Positions 7,560 through 14,969 of a stretch of 23,139 nucleotides of DNA are shown here, one piece after another. Location of the stretch: positions 1 to 23,139 of the forward strand of contig NZ_DASWYS010000211.1 in the NCBI RefSeq assembly GCF_036404855.1. The letters run 5' to 3'. The position numbers were made by a program, and so were the translations under genes. This stretch comes from Pelomonas sp036404855. Lineage in GTDB: Bacteria; Pseudomonadota; Gammaproteobacteria; Burkholderiales; Burkholderiaceae_C. Positions within the stretch are counted from its first letter, which is position 1. Each line of letters starts with the position of its first letter. The notes under the pieces are model-generated. The model did not search any database. It was not told where the DNA came from and saw only the letters and a program-made list of their open reading frames with translations.

Positions 7560-8272
7560 GCCGTCAGGGAGAGCCAGGACAGCACGGCCAGCGGCGCCGT
7601 GTCGGCGCGCAGGATGCGCGGGCCGAGCGTGATGGCCGCGAAGCCACGCGCTCGCGCAGCGTCTTCTTCGGCATCACTCAGGCCGCCCTCCGGGCCGCTG
7701 AGAAAGAGCGCGCGCTCTTGCGGGAAGGTTGCGAGCGGCATGGCGGCACGAGGGCTCAGCAGGCCACGCCATTCATCGGCGCCGGCCTGCGGCAGCGCCG
7801 CGAGCCAGGCCGCCAGGGGCATGACAGACTCGATGCGCGTGGGCACCGTGCGACCGCTCTGCTCGGCCGCTGCGATGGCCACGCCCTGCCAGTGGGCGCG
7901 CTTCTTGTCGGCACGCTCGCCGGCAAGGCGCAGCACAGAACGCTCGGCCACCAGCGGCTGCAGCGCCGTGGCCCCCAACTCGGTGGCCTTCTCAACGAGG
8001 AAGTCCATGCGGTCATTGGCCGGCATGACGACGGCCAGCGTCACGGCGCGGGCCAGCTCCCGCTGCGGATGCCGGGCCGTCAGCAGGCGAACCTTCACTT
8101 CGCTACGGCCCATGGCCGTGACTTCAGCCTCCCATTCCGGGCCGCTACCGTCGAACAGCGTCAGCGCATCGCCGGGTTGCAGGCGCAACACCTGCACGTG
8201 GCGGGCGGCACCGGCGGGCAATGGGATCTCGCCTGCGGCGGCGAGCGGGGTTTCGACGAAGAAGCGGGGCAA
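7556..8272 (-). CDS. rsmE: 16S rRNA (uracil-1498-N3)-methyltransferase RsmE
   Basis: RsmE methylates U1498 of 16S rRNA in the 30S subunit with SAM as donor. It belongs to the SPOUT class, which has a C-terminal trefoil knot. The sequence starts MPRFFVETPL and shows a PUA-like N-terminal domain (about 1-75). The conserved NDRMDFLVEKATELGATALQ and AAEQSGRTVPTRIE segments follow, then the knot motifs LFLSGPEGGLSDAEE and LGPRILRADTAPLAVL. The 238-residue length is normal. The start codon is TTG at 8272: the family-like MPRFF begins there, and no ATG or GTG lies between it and the upstream gene. It overlaps the MFS start. Upstream, a GC hairpin lies in the 39-base gap. Confidence 0.95.
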   Translation of the reverse strand: MPRFFVETPLAAAGEIPLPAGAARHVQVLRLQPGDALTLFDGSGPEWEAEVTAMGRSEVKVRLLTARHPQRELARAVTLAVVMPANDRMDFLVEKATELGATALQPLVAERSVLRLAGERADKKRAHWQGVAIAAAEQSGRTVPTRIESVMPLAAWLAALPQAGADEWRGLLSPRAAMPLATFPQERALFLSGPEGGLSDAEEDAARARGFAAITLGPRILRADTAPLAVLSWLSLTA

Positions 8273-8284
8273 GGCGGTGAACGG

Positions 8285-8301
8285 TGGCGGGCGGCCCGCC
8301 A
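8285..8301 (-). other. GC-rich hairpin in the gap before rsmE
   Basis: TGGCGGG (8285-8291) and CCCGCCA (8295-8301) form a perfect 7-bp stem around a CGG loop. It sits between the stop of the 169-residue unknown gene and the rsmE start. No T-run follows on the reverse strand, so it is not a textbook intrinsic terminator. It might stabilise the message or tune rsmE translation. Confidence 0.35.
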
Positions 8302-8311
8302 GTGTCCCAGA

Positions 8312-8821
8312 TCAGCGCAGACCGAGCGCGTCGCGCACGGCCGCCGCCGCCCCCTCACCCTTGGCCTTCTGAACGCGCTCGACGAGCTGCAGCGCCAGCG
8401 CCTGCAGGGCCGCCAGGCTGTCGGCGCGCTCCACCTCCAGCGCGAACGCATAGCCCTTGAACGGCCCCAGCAGCTTGGTGGCTTCGCCGCTCAGGTAGGT
8501 GTAGAGGGCGGCACGGTCCAGCAGCGGTGCACTGCCGGCAACGGCCGGCGCTGCTGCTGTTGGCGCTGCAACCGTGGGTGCGCGCGCCGGCTGCGGCGTG
8601 AGGGGCTGCCCCCCGGCGCCCTGGGGGGCAATCAGCCCATGCTGATGCAGGGTCTCGAGGTCGGCCTCGGTGGCACCGGCCACCAGGCGCAGCCATTCGC
8701 CCGCCGTCTTGCTGGCATCGAGCACGAGCAGCAGATTGCGCGCCGTTCGCGACAGCGGCAGAGCCCGCGCCCGTATCTCAGCGCGGCCGGCATCAGTCTT
8801 GGAGTGCAACAGGTCGAACAC
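8312..8821 (-). CDS. Conserved-looking protein of unknown function, two parts joined by an Ala/Pro linker
   Basis: The product has 169 residues and begins at a GTG (8821). The N-terminal part (about 1-70) contains KTDAGRAEIRARALPLSRTA and a helix-rich stretch typical of a small winged or regulatory domain. An Ala/Pro/Thr-rich linker (about 70-98) follows. The C-terminal part (about 100-169) is mainly helical and ends with AAAAVRDALGLR. I do not recognise a family and see no signal peptide or membrane segment, so it is probably cytoplasmic. It lies between fadD and rsmE on the same strand. A near-perfect GC inverted repeat falls inside the linker codons at 8607-8630, which suggests the linker may have absorbed a repeat. 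The gene is judged real from its open frame and position. Confidence 0.7.
   Translation of the reverse strand: MFDLLHSKTDAGRAEIRARALPLSRTARNLLLVLDASKTAGEWLRLVAGATEADLETLHQHGLIAPQGAGGQPLTPQPARAPTVAAPTAAAPAVAGSAPLLDRAALYTYLSGEATKLLGPFKGYAFALEVERADSLAALQALALQLVERVQKAKGEGAAAAVRDALGLR
8607..8630. repeat. Inverted repeat (REP-like hairpin) inside a coding linker
   Basis: TGCCCCCC (8607-8614) and GGGGGGCA (8623-8630) are exact reverse complements around an 8-base centre, GGCGCCCT. The element falls in the Ala/Pro/Gly linker of the unknown gene and keeps its frame. It contains GCCCCCCGGCG, which recurs in the intergenic hairpin after mnmA. Confidence 0.5.
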
Positions 8822-8839
8822 GTTGTCGGGCCTCGCACA

Positions 8840-8858
8840 CGGGCGGCATCACCGCCCG
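8840..8858 (-). other. Hairpin after fadD
   Basis: CGGGCGG (8840-8846) pairs perfectly with CCGCCCG (8852-8858) around a 5-base loop, 20 bases beyond the fadD stop and before the GTG of the next gene. No T-run follows on the reverse strand. It could be a transcript-stabilising or weak terminator structure at the fadD 3' end. Confidence 0.4.
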
Positions 8859-8878
8859 CGGATCATGGGAAAAGGCAT

Positions 8879-10552
8879 TCAGCTCTTATCCCGCAACTCC
8901 CTGCGCAGGATCTTGCCGACCGGCGTCTTGGGCAGATCGGTACGGAATTCGATGATCTTGGGGCGTTTGTAGCCGGTCAGGTTGGCTTCGCAATAGGCGC
9001 GCACGTCCGCCTCGGTGAGATTCGGGTCTTTCTTCACGATGACGACCTTCACGGCCTCCCCGGCCTTGGCATCGGGCACACCGACGGCAGCGCATTCCAG
9101 CACGCCCGGCATTTGCGTCAGCACGTCCTCGACCTCGTTCGGGTACACGTTGAAACCGCTGACCAGGATCATGTCCTTCTTGCGGTCGACGATCTTGAAG
9201 TAACCCCGTTCGTCGACGGTGCCGATGTCGCCCGTACGGAAGTACCCGTCGGCCGTCATGACCTTGGCTGTCTCGTCCGGGCGCTGCCAGTAGCCGGCCA
9301 TGACCTGCGGACCGCGGATCGCGATTTCGCCGGGCGGGCCGCCAACCGGCAGCTCGTTGCCGTCATCGTCCAGCAGTTGCAGTTCGGTCAGCGGCATGGG
9401 CAGGCCGATGGTGCCGCTGTAGGCCGTGCTGTCGGTCGGGTTGCAGGTGGCCGACGGCGAGGTCTCGGACAGGCCGTAGCCCTCGACGATGGGGCAGCCG
9501 GTCTTCTCCAGCCAGAGCTTGGCGGTGGCCTGCTGGACGGCCATGCCGCCACCGACCGAGATAACCAGGCGACTCCAGTCCACCGTGCCGAAGTCCGGAT
9601 GGTTGGCCATGGCCATGAAGAGGGTGTTGACCGCCGGAAAGCTGTGGAATCGGTGGCCCTGCAGCTCCTTGAACACGGCCGGCAGGTCGCGCGGATTGGG
9701 AATCAGCACGTTGGCGCCGCCCATGTGCATGGAGAGCATCATGTTCGTGTTGAAGCCGAAGATGTGATACAGCGGCAGCGCGCAGATGGTGACAACCTGC
9801 TCACCCGCGGGCACCTTCTTGAGCGCGGGCTGGTACCAGGCCTCGCTCTGCAGGATGTTGGCGACCAGGTTGCGGTGCAGCAGCACGGCGCCTTTGGACA
9901 CGCCGGTGGTGCCGCCGGTGTACTGCAGCACAGCGATGTCTTCCGGGCCCAGTTTCGGCGGCTTGTAGGCCTGGCTGCGGCCCTTGGACAGCGCGTCGTT
10001 GAACTTGACGGCACCCGGCAGCTCGAAGGCCGGCACCATCTTCTTCACTTTGCGCACGACGTAGTTGACGAGCAGCCCCTTGAGGCCAAGCATGTCGCCC
10101 ATCGCGGCCAGGATGACATGCTTGGTGGGCACGCTGCGGATGACCTGCTGCAGCACCGAAGCGAAGTTCTCGATGATGACGATGGCCTTGGCACCCGAAT
10201 CCTTGAGCTGGTGCTCCAGTTCGCGCGGGGTGTACAGCGGGTTCACGTTGACGACCACCAGGCCCGCCCGCAGCACGCCAGCCACCACCACCGGGTACTG
10301 GAACAGATTGGGCATCATGATGGCGACGCGGTCGCCCTTCTCCAGGCCCAGGCCCTGCAGGTAGGCGGCGAAGGCGCGCGAGGCATCATCGACCTGCGCA
10401 AAGCTGACGCTCTTGCCCATCATCAGATAGGCCGGCTTGGTGGCGTTCTTCTTGAACGAGGTATCCAGCAGGTCGACCAGGCTGGGATAGAGCGACAGGT
10501 TGATGTCGCGCGGCACGGCGGCGGGGTAATGCTTCAGCCAGATCGGCTCCAT
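8879..10552 (-). CDS. fadD: Long-chain-fatty-acid-CoA ligase FadD
   Basis: FadD activates free fatty acids to acyl-CoA with ATP, through an acyl-AMP, at the inner face of the cytoplasmic membrane; this feeds beta-oxidation. The ANL-superfamily motifs are in order: the P-loop YTGGTTGVSKGA (211-222), YGLSETSP (359-366), YFRTGD (436-441), the hinge and FACS region DRKKDMILVSGFNVYP (455-470), and the C-terminal VGKILRREL with the catalytic Lys. The 557-residue size matches the family. I chose ATG 10552 (MEPIWLKHYP) because AAGGAG at 10561-10566 is 8 bases away and E. coli FadD starts similarly (MKKVWLNRYP). The in-frame ATG at 10558 would leave only 2 bases. It follows pntB after a gap of about 110 bases that may carry its own promoter. 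Confidence 0.94.
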   Translation of the reverse strand: MEPIWLKHYPAAVPRDINLSLYPSLVDLLDTSFKKNATKPAYLMMGKSVSFAQVDDASRAFAAYLQGLGLEKGDRVAIMMPNLFQYPVVVAGVLRAGLVVVNVNPLYTPRELEHQLKDSGAKAIVIIENFASVLQQVIRSVPTKHVILAAMGDMLGLKGLLVNYVVRKVKKMVPAFELPGAVKFNDALSKGRSQAYKPPKLGPEDIAVLQYTGGTTGVSKGAVLLHRNLVANILQSEAWYQPALKKVPAGEQVVTICALPLYHIFGFNTNMMLSMHMGGANVLIPNPRDLPAVFKELQGHRFHSFPAVNTLFMAMANHPDFGTVDWSRLVISVGGGMAVQQATAKLWLEKTGCPIVEGYGLSETSPSATCNPTDSTAYSGTIGLPMPLTELQLLDDDGNELPVGGPPGEIAIRGPQVMAGYWQRPDETAKVMTADGYFRTGDIGTVDERGYFKIVDRKKDMILVSGFNVYPNEVEDVLTQMPGVLECAAVGVPDAKAGEAVKVVIVKKDPNLTEADVRAYCEANLTGYKRPKIIEFRTDLPKTPVGKILRRELRDKS

Positions 10553-10560
10553 GGCCATGT

Positions 10561-10566
10561 CTCCTT
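10561..10566 (-). promoter_or_regulatory. Ribosome binding site deciding the fadD start
   Basis: The reverse strand reads AAGGAG here. Spacing is 8 bases to the ATG at 10552 but only 2 to the ATG at 10558, so the downstream ATG is preferred. An upstream in-frame start at 10606 has no such site. Confidence 0.6.
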
Positions 10567-10630
10567 CTTGATTGGCGCCGATTCTGACCGAAGGCTGACA
10601 ACCCACCGATCAGGGGATTCGATAGCGCTC

Positions 10631-10651
10631 CCTAGAGGGGCATGCCTAGAG
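10631..10651. repeat. Short direct repeat CCTAGAG in the pntB-fadD gap
   Basis: CCTAGAG occurs at 10631-10637 and 10645-10651, a 14-base period. It lies just after pntB and about 80-100 bases before the fadD start, where a regulator of fadD could bind. No known operator (FadR or PsrA type) is recognisable. The rest of the gap shows nothing else clear. Confidence 0.3.
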
Positions 10652-10662
10652 CAGATGGTGCG

Positions 10663-12084
10663 TCATTCCACGGCCTTGAGCATGTCCTCCACGACCTTCT
10701 TCGCATCGCCGAACACCATCATGGTCTTGTCCATGTAGAACAGCTCGTTGTCCAGGCCCGCATAGCCCGCCGCCATGGAGCGCTTGTTGACGATGACGGT
10801 CTTGGCCTTGTGCGCCTCCAGGATCGGCATGCCGTAGATGGGGCTGCCCTTCACATGCGCCGCCGGGTTCACGACGTCATTGGCACCGAGGATGATGGCC
10901 ACGTCGGCCTGCGCGAACTCGGCGTTGATGTCCTCCATCTCGAAGACCTGGTCGTAGGGCACCTCGGCCTCGGCCAGCAGCACGTTCATGTGGCCGGGCA
11001 TGCGGCCGGCGACGGGATGAATGGCGTACTTCACCGTCACGCCTTTCTCAGTGAGCTTGGCGGCCAGCTCCTTCACGGCATGCTGCGCGCGCGCCACCGC
11101 CAGGCCGTAGCCCGGCACGATGATGACGGTCTCGGCATTGCCCATCACGAAGGCCGCATCGTCGGCGCTGCCGCTCTTCACGTTGCGCTGCTGTGCCGCT
11201 CCCGTCGCCGGGCCGCTGGCTTCGCCGCCGAAGCCGCCCAGGATGACGTTGAAGAACGAACGGTTCATCGCCTTGCACATGATGTAGCTCAGGATCGCGC
11301 CCGAGCTGCCCACCAGCGATCCGGAGATGATCAGCATGCTGTTGTTCAGCGAGAAACCGATGCCCGCTGCGGCCCAGCCCGAGTAGCTGTTCAGCATGGA
11401 CACGACGACCGGCATGTCCGCGCCGCCGATGGGGATGATCAGCGTCACGCCGAGCACGAATCCCAGCGCCACGACCAGCCAGAAGTCCATCTCGCTCTGG
11501 CTGTGCCAGAAGCCGAAGACGAAGAAGATCGCCGCCAAGCCCAGGGCCAGATTGACCCAGTGCTGGCCGGCGAACTGCACAGGCGCACCCTGGAACAGGC
11601 GGAACTTGCTCTTGCCCGACAGCTTGCCCCAGGCGATGACGGAGCCGGTGAAGGTGACCGCGCCGATGAAGGCGCCCAGCGCCAGCTCAATGCGGTTGCC
11701 GCCGGGGATCGCGCCACCCTTGGCCGTGATCTGGAAGGCCCAGGGTTCATAGATCGCGGCCACCGCAATGGCGACAGCCGCCAAGCCGATCATGCTGTGG
11801 AAGAAGGCCACCAGCTCGGGCATCTTGGTCATCTCGACCGTCTTGGCCTTCCAGGCTCCGAAGCCGCCGCCGACGACCAGGCCCAGCAGCACCCAGGCCA
11901 GGCCTTCGGCAGAGCCGGCGATCTTGACGATGAGTGCCGCCGTCGTGAACGCGGCAATGGTCATGCCGACCATGCCGAAGACGTTGCCGCGAATGGAGGT
12001 CGTCGGATGCGACAGGCCCTTGAGCGCCTGGATGAAGCAGACGCTGGCGATGAGATAGAGCAACGTGACGAGATTGAGGCTCAT
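10663..12084 (-). CDS. pntB: NAD(P) transhydrogenase subunit beta PntB
   Basis: PntB is the beta subunit of the membrane transhydrogenase, which uses the proton gradient to drive hydride transfer from NADH to NADP+ and so supplies NADPH. The N-terminal two thirds is the membrane domain II with about eight or nine segments. It includes FHSMIG (His96, matching the functional His of E. coli PntB). The C-terminal domain III (about 295-473) binds NADP(H), shown by VPGYGLAVARAQH (324-336), MPGHMNVLLAEAEVPYD and GANDVVNPAA. The 473-residue length is normal. Its ATG overlaps the pntA2 stop (ATGA at 12081-12084). It is encoded directly after the two alpha-type subunits, giving the complete enzyme. Confidence 0.97.
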   Translation of the reverse strand: MSLNLVTLLYLIASVCFIQALKGLSHPTTSIRGNVFGMVGMTIAAFTTAALIVKIAGSAEGLAWVLLGLVVGGGFGAWKAKTVEMTKMPELVAFFHSMIGLAAVAIAVAAIYEPWAFQITAKGGAIPGGNRIELALGAFIGAVTFTGSVIAWGKLSGKSKFRLFQGAPVQFAGQHWVNLALGLAAIFFVFGFWHSQSEMDFWLVVALGFVLGVTLIIPIGGADMPVVVSMLNSYSGWAAAGIGFSLNNSMLIISGSLVGSSGAILSYIMCKAMNRSFFNVILGGFGGEASGPATGAAQQRNVKSGSADDAAFVMGNAETVIIVPGYGLAVARAQHAVKELAAKLTEKGVTVKYAIHPVAGRMPGHMNVLLAEAEVPYDQVFEMEDINAEFAQADVAIILGANDVVNPAAHVKGSPIYGMPILEAHKAKTVIVNKRSMAAGYAGLDNELFYMDKTMMVFGDAKKVVEDMLKAVE

Positions 12085-12401
12085 TGCTTGCCCTCCGACG
12101 TGGCCGCCTTCTTCTCTTTCTTCTTGAACATCTCCAGCATGCGCCGCGTGACGAGGAAGCCGCCGAAGATGTTGACCGCCGCCAGCGCCACGGCCAGCAC
12201 ACCCATGCCCTTGGCGAAGGGCGTCTCGGTGAGCGCAGCAGCCAGCATGGCGCCAACGATGACGATGGCAGAGATCGCGTTGGTGACGGCCATCAGCGGC
12301 GTATGCAGCGCGGGCGTCACCGTCCAGACAACGTGGTATCCCACGTAGATGGCCAGGACGAAGATGATGAGATTGATGATGGTGTGGTCGACGATTTCCA
12401 T
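12081..12401 (-). CDS. pntA2: NAD(P) transhydrogenase subunit alpha part 2 (PntA2, membrane part)
   Basis: This 106-residue protein corresponds to the C-terminal membrane portion of a single-chain PntA. It has three or so hydrophobic helices (about residues 7-27, 37-58 and 66-88) and a basic cytoplasmic tail, FKKKEKK. The segment TPALHTPLMAVTNAISAIVIVG is the typical conserved core of this subunit (described here in pieces: TPALHTPLM, then VTNAISAIVIVG). It anchors the NAD-binding alpha-1 subunit to the PntB membrane domain. It starts 2 bases after the pntA1 stop and overlaps pntB by four bases. The split-alpha organisation is common outside the enteric bacteria. Confidence 0.95.
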   Translation of the reverse strand: MEIVDHTIINLIIFVLAIYVGYHVVWTVTPALHTPLMAVTNAISAIVIVGAMLAAALTETPFAKGMGVLAVALAAVNIFGGFLVTRRMLEMFKKKEKKAATSEGKQ

Positions 12402-12403
12402 GC

Positions 12404-13519
12404 TCAGCCCCTCGTGACTTGGCCGTCTTGCGTGACGCGGCAGGCCGCGACGATGTCGTCATCCAGCGGCACGCTGAACGTACCTTCCTTGGTGATGACG
12501 AGCTTGAGGAAGTCCAGTACGTTGCGCGCGTAGAGCGCCGAGGCATCGGCTCCCACCAGCGCCGGCAGGTTGGTCTCGCCCACGATGACGACGCCGTGCT
12601 TGGTCACCGTCTTGCCGGCTTCGGTCAGGGGGCAGTTGCCACCGGCCGGAGCCGCGATGTCGACGATGACCGAGCCCGGCTTCATGGACTTGACCATCTC
12701 CTCGGTGACCAGCACCGGCGCGGCGCGGCCCGGGATCAGCGCCGTCGTGATGACCACGTCGGCCTGGGCCACGCGCTTGGCCACCTCGACCTTCTGCCGG
12801 TCCAGCCAGCTCTGCGGCATGGGCCGCGCATAGCCGCCCACGCCTTCGGCCGCTTCCTTCTCCTCGGACGTCTCGTAGGGCACGTCGATGAACTTGCCGC
12901 CCAGCGACTCGACCTGCTCCTTCACAGAGGGCCGCACATCGCTGGCCTCGATGACGGCGCCCAGCCGCTTGGCCGTCGCGATGGCCTGCAGGCCTGCGAC
13001 CCCCACCCCCAGGATGACCACACGCGCCGCCTTCACGGTGCCGGCCGCCGTCATCAGCATGGGGAAGAAGCGCTGGTACTTGTCGGCCGCAATCATGACG
13101 GCCTTGTAGCCGGCGATGTTGGCCTGGCTGGACAGCACGTCCATGCTCTGCGCGCGCGTCGTGCGCGGTGCAGCCTCGAGTGCGAAGGCGGTCAGCCCGG
13201 CCGCGGCGATGGCCTGCAGGCCATCGCGGTCGAAGGGGTTGAGCATGCCCACCAGGGCCGTGCCCGTCTTCATGAGCGCCAGCTCGTCGGCACCGGGCGC
13301 ACGCACCTTCAGCACCAGCTCGCTGCCCAGCGCAGTGGCTTGGTCGACGATCTCGCAGCCCACGGCCTCGTAGGCCGCATCTGTCACGCTGGCCGTGACA
13401 CCGGCACCCGCCTCGATGCGCAGCGTATGGCCTTGGGCCTTTAGTTTCTTGGCCGTCTCGGGCGTGACGGCCACACGTGTCTCTCCGGCCGCGCGTTCGC
13501 GCGGGACGCCGATCTGCAT
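12404..13519 (-). CDS. pntA1: NAD(P) transhydrogenase subunit alpha part 1 (PntA1, NAD-binding)
   Basis: PntA1 is the soluble domain I of transhydrogenase, which binds NAD(H) on the cytoplasmic side. It is related to alanine dehydrogenase. The sequence begins MQIGVPRERAAGETRVAVTP, typical of this superfamily. A mobile-loop region around RAQSMDVLSSQANIAGYKA (122-140) follows, then the Rossmann motif ILGVGVAGLQA (169-179), EASDVRP, and later VIVDIAAPAGGNCPLT. The protein has 371 residues and ends before any membrane segment, so the alpha chain is split. The ATG at 13519 has AAGGAG (13525-13530) with 5-base spacing; longer upstream frames run into the antisense of the Nudix gene. It is the first gene of the pnt operon and divergent from the Nudix gene. 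Confidence 0.96.
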   Translation of the reverse strand: MQIGVPRERAAGETRVAVTPETAKKLKAQGHTLRIEAGAGVTASVTDAAYEAVGCEIVDQATALGSELVLKVRAPGADELALMKTGTALVGMLNPFDRDGLQAIAAAGLTAFALEAAPRTTRAQSMDVLSSQANIAGYKAVMIAADKYQRFFPMLMTAAGTVKAARVVILGVGVAGLQAIATAKRLGAVIEASDVRPSVKEQVESLGGKFIDVPYETSEEKEAAEGVGGYARPMPQSWLDRQKVEVAKRVAQADVVITTALIPGRAAPVLVTEEMVKSMKPGSVIVDIAAPAGGNCPLTEAGKTVTKHGVVIVGETNLPALVGADASALYARNVLDFLKLVITKEGTFSVPLDDDIVAACRVTQDGQVTRG

Positions 13520-13554
13520 GGGTTCTCCTTGCGGGGCAGGGGTGCGCGGCAGCT

Positions 13555-13560
13555 TACACA
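13555..13560 (+). promoter_or_regulatory. Possible -10 element before the Nudix gene
   Basis: TACACA at 13555-13560, within TTACACAAT, resembles a -10 hexamer in the 84-base divergent gap. TTGCGG at 13529-13534 could be the -35, but the 20-base spacer is long. Promoters for both pntA1 and the Nudix run must lie in this gap; only this weak candidate is visible. Confidence 0.25.
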
Positions 13561-13603
13561 ATGCCCGCGTCCGCCCACTTCGGGAATTCGAGAGGAAGTC
13601 TTG

Positions 13604-14092
13604 ATGAAGAGGTTCCGTCCCAGCGTCACCGTCGCCGCCGTCATCGAGCACGCAGGCCGCTACCTGCTGGTCGAGGAGGAGACCCCCGAAGGCCTGATGT
13701 TGAACAACCCGGCCGGCCACCTGGAGCAGGGTGAGAGCCCCGTCGAGGCCGTCGTGCGCGAAGCGCTGGAGGAGACGGCGCGTCACTTCGTGCCCGAGGC
13801 TCTCCTGGGCGTCTATCTGGCCCGCTTCGTGCGTCCGGCGCGCTCGGACGACGTCACCTACCTGCGCCTGGCCTTCAGCGGCACTGTCGGCGAAGAGATC
13901 GCCGGCCGCAGTCTCGACGAGGGCATACGCCGCACGCTTTGGATGAGCGAGGCGGAGCTGGCCGCCTGCACCGATCGTCATCGCAGCCCGCTGGTGCTGC
14001 AATGCGTGCGCGACCACGCGGGCGGGCGGCGCCTGCCGCTGGATACTGTCTTTACCCATTCCTCGCTGACCCAGCCCTGGGTCAAGCGCTGA
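13604..14092 (+). CDS. Nudix hydrolase, NudJ-like
   Basis: The product (162 residues) is a cytoplasmic Nudix pyrophosphatase. The Nudix box runs from Gly38 (GHLEQGES) through VREALEETA to about residue 60, with the metal-binding Glu residues of REALEE present. The usual Gly after EEx is Ala59. The spacing and the GHLE start match NudJ, which in E. coli hydrolyses thiamine pyrophosphate precursors and nucleoside di- and triphosphates and lies beside mnmA. Here mnmA is three genes downstream on the same strand, so the neighbourhood agrees. ATG 13604 is chosen because AGGAAG (13593-13598) lies 5 bases upstream and the conserved domain begins at once. The substrate is inferred only. Confidence 0.86.
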   Translation: MKRFRPSVTVAAVIEHAGRYLLVEEETPEGLMLNNPAGHLEQGESPVEAVVREALEETARHFVPEALLGVYLARFVRPARSDDVTYLRLAFSGTVGEEIAGRSLDEGIRRTLWMSEAELAACTDRHRSPLVLQCVRDHAGGRRLPLDTVFTHSSLTQPWVKR

Positions 14093-14105
14093 CACCGGAC
14101 CATCC

Positions 14106-14969
14106 ATGCTCTTCTCACTCTTGCGCGGTGCCATCGCAGTCACCCTGCTGATCGCCCTTGCCCCCCTCGCCTCGGCCGCCGGGTTCAGCGGCCCTCGACA
14201 GCCACTGGTGATCGGCGACACGCTGATGCTGGAGTCCCGCGCACTGGCCGAGACACGGCGCATCAACGTCTACGCACCGCCGGCCTACGGCGAGGAACCG
14301 GGCACGCGCCGGCCGGTGCTGGTCATGCCTGACGGTGGCCTGGCGGAGGACTTCCTGCATGTCGCCGGACTGCTGCAGGTCGGCGTCGCCAATGGCACGG
14401 TGCGGCCGGTCCTGCTGGTCGGCATTGAGAACACCCAGCGCCGCCGCGACCTGACCGGGCCGACCGAGCAGGACAGTGACCGCAAGATCGCACCGCTCGT
14501 CGGCGGCTCAGCGGCCTTCCGCGCCTTCATCCGCGACGAGCTGCTGCCCGCCATTGCCGCGCGCTACCGCGTGACGGACGAGCGCGTCCTCATGGGCGAA
14601 TCGCTCGCCGGACTCTTCACCGTGGAAACCTGGGCCCTGGAGCCGAGCCTCTTCAGCACCTACATCGCCTTCGATCCCAGCCTGTGGTGGAACAACGCCG
14701 GGCTGACGCCCGCCACCCAGACCGCGCTGCGACAGCGCAAGGGCATGGCACCCCTGCTCTTCCTGGCCACCAGCTCCGAGCCCAGCTTGGTCGCGCCGGC
14801 CCAGGCCTTCGTCACCATGCTGCAGCGCGAACTGGCGCCCGGCAGCATCTGGCACTACCAGCCCATGCCGCAGGAATCCCACGCGACGATCTACCACCCG
14901 GCCGCGCTGCTGGCATTGCGCCAGCTCCTCAAGCCTGTAACGCCCGCAGCCGGCGCATCGCGGCCATGA
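14106..14969 (+). CDS. Secreted alpha/beta-hydrolase (putative esterase family), second copy type
   Basis: The 287-residue protein has a signal peptide (about 1-24, LASA|AG). It shows an esterase-family alpha/beta-hydrolase fold: RRINVYAPPAY, RPVLVMPDGG, the nucleophile elbow LMGESLAGLF with Ser166, an FDPSLWW segment, and a C-terminal QESHATIYHP that likely holds the catalytic His. It resembles the siderophore- and carbohydrate-esterase group; the substrate is unknown. It begins 13 bases after the Nudix gene and its TGA overlaps the ATG of the oxygenase (ATGA, 14966-14969), which points to one message. Overall architecture is like the esterase at 3705-4571, but the elbow differs (GESLAG versus GSSLGG). 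Confidence 0.82.
   Translation: MLFSLLRGAIAVTLLIALAPLASAAGFSGPRQPLVIGDTLMLESRALAETRRINVYAPPAYGEEPGTRRPVLVMPDGGLAEDFLHVAGLLQVGVANGTVRPVLLVGIENTQRRRDLTGPTEQDSDRKIAPLVGGSAAFRAFIRDELLPAIAARYRVTDERVLMGESLAGLFTVETWALEPSLFSTYIAFDPSLWWNNAGLTPATQTALRQRKGMAPLLFLATSSEPSLVAPAQAFVTMLQRELAPGSIWHYQPMPQESHATIYHPAALLALRQLLKPVTPAAGASRP

Noticed and set aside
8840..8858. Hairpin as an intrinsic terminator for fadD
   Set aside because: The stem is strong but no T-run follows on the reverse strand, so only a general hairpin is reported.
7541..10738. A 1,065-codon forward open frame
   Set aside because: It is antisense to rsmE, the unknown gene and fadD. It is rich in His, Gln, Gly and Arg with no domain, as expected for a shadow of GC-rich coding sequence.
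10642..12348. Forward 568-codon open frame
   Set aside because: It is antisense to pntB and pntA2 and shows His/Asp/Gln-rich low-complexity translation without motifs.
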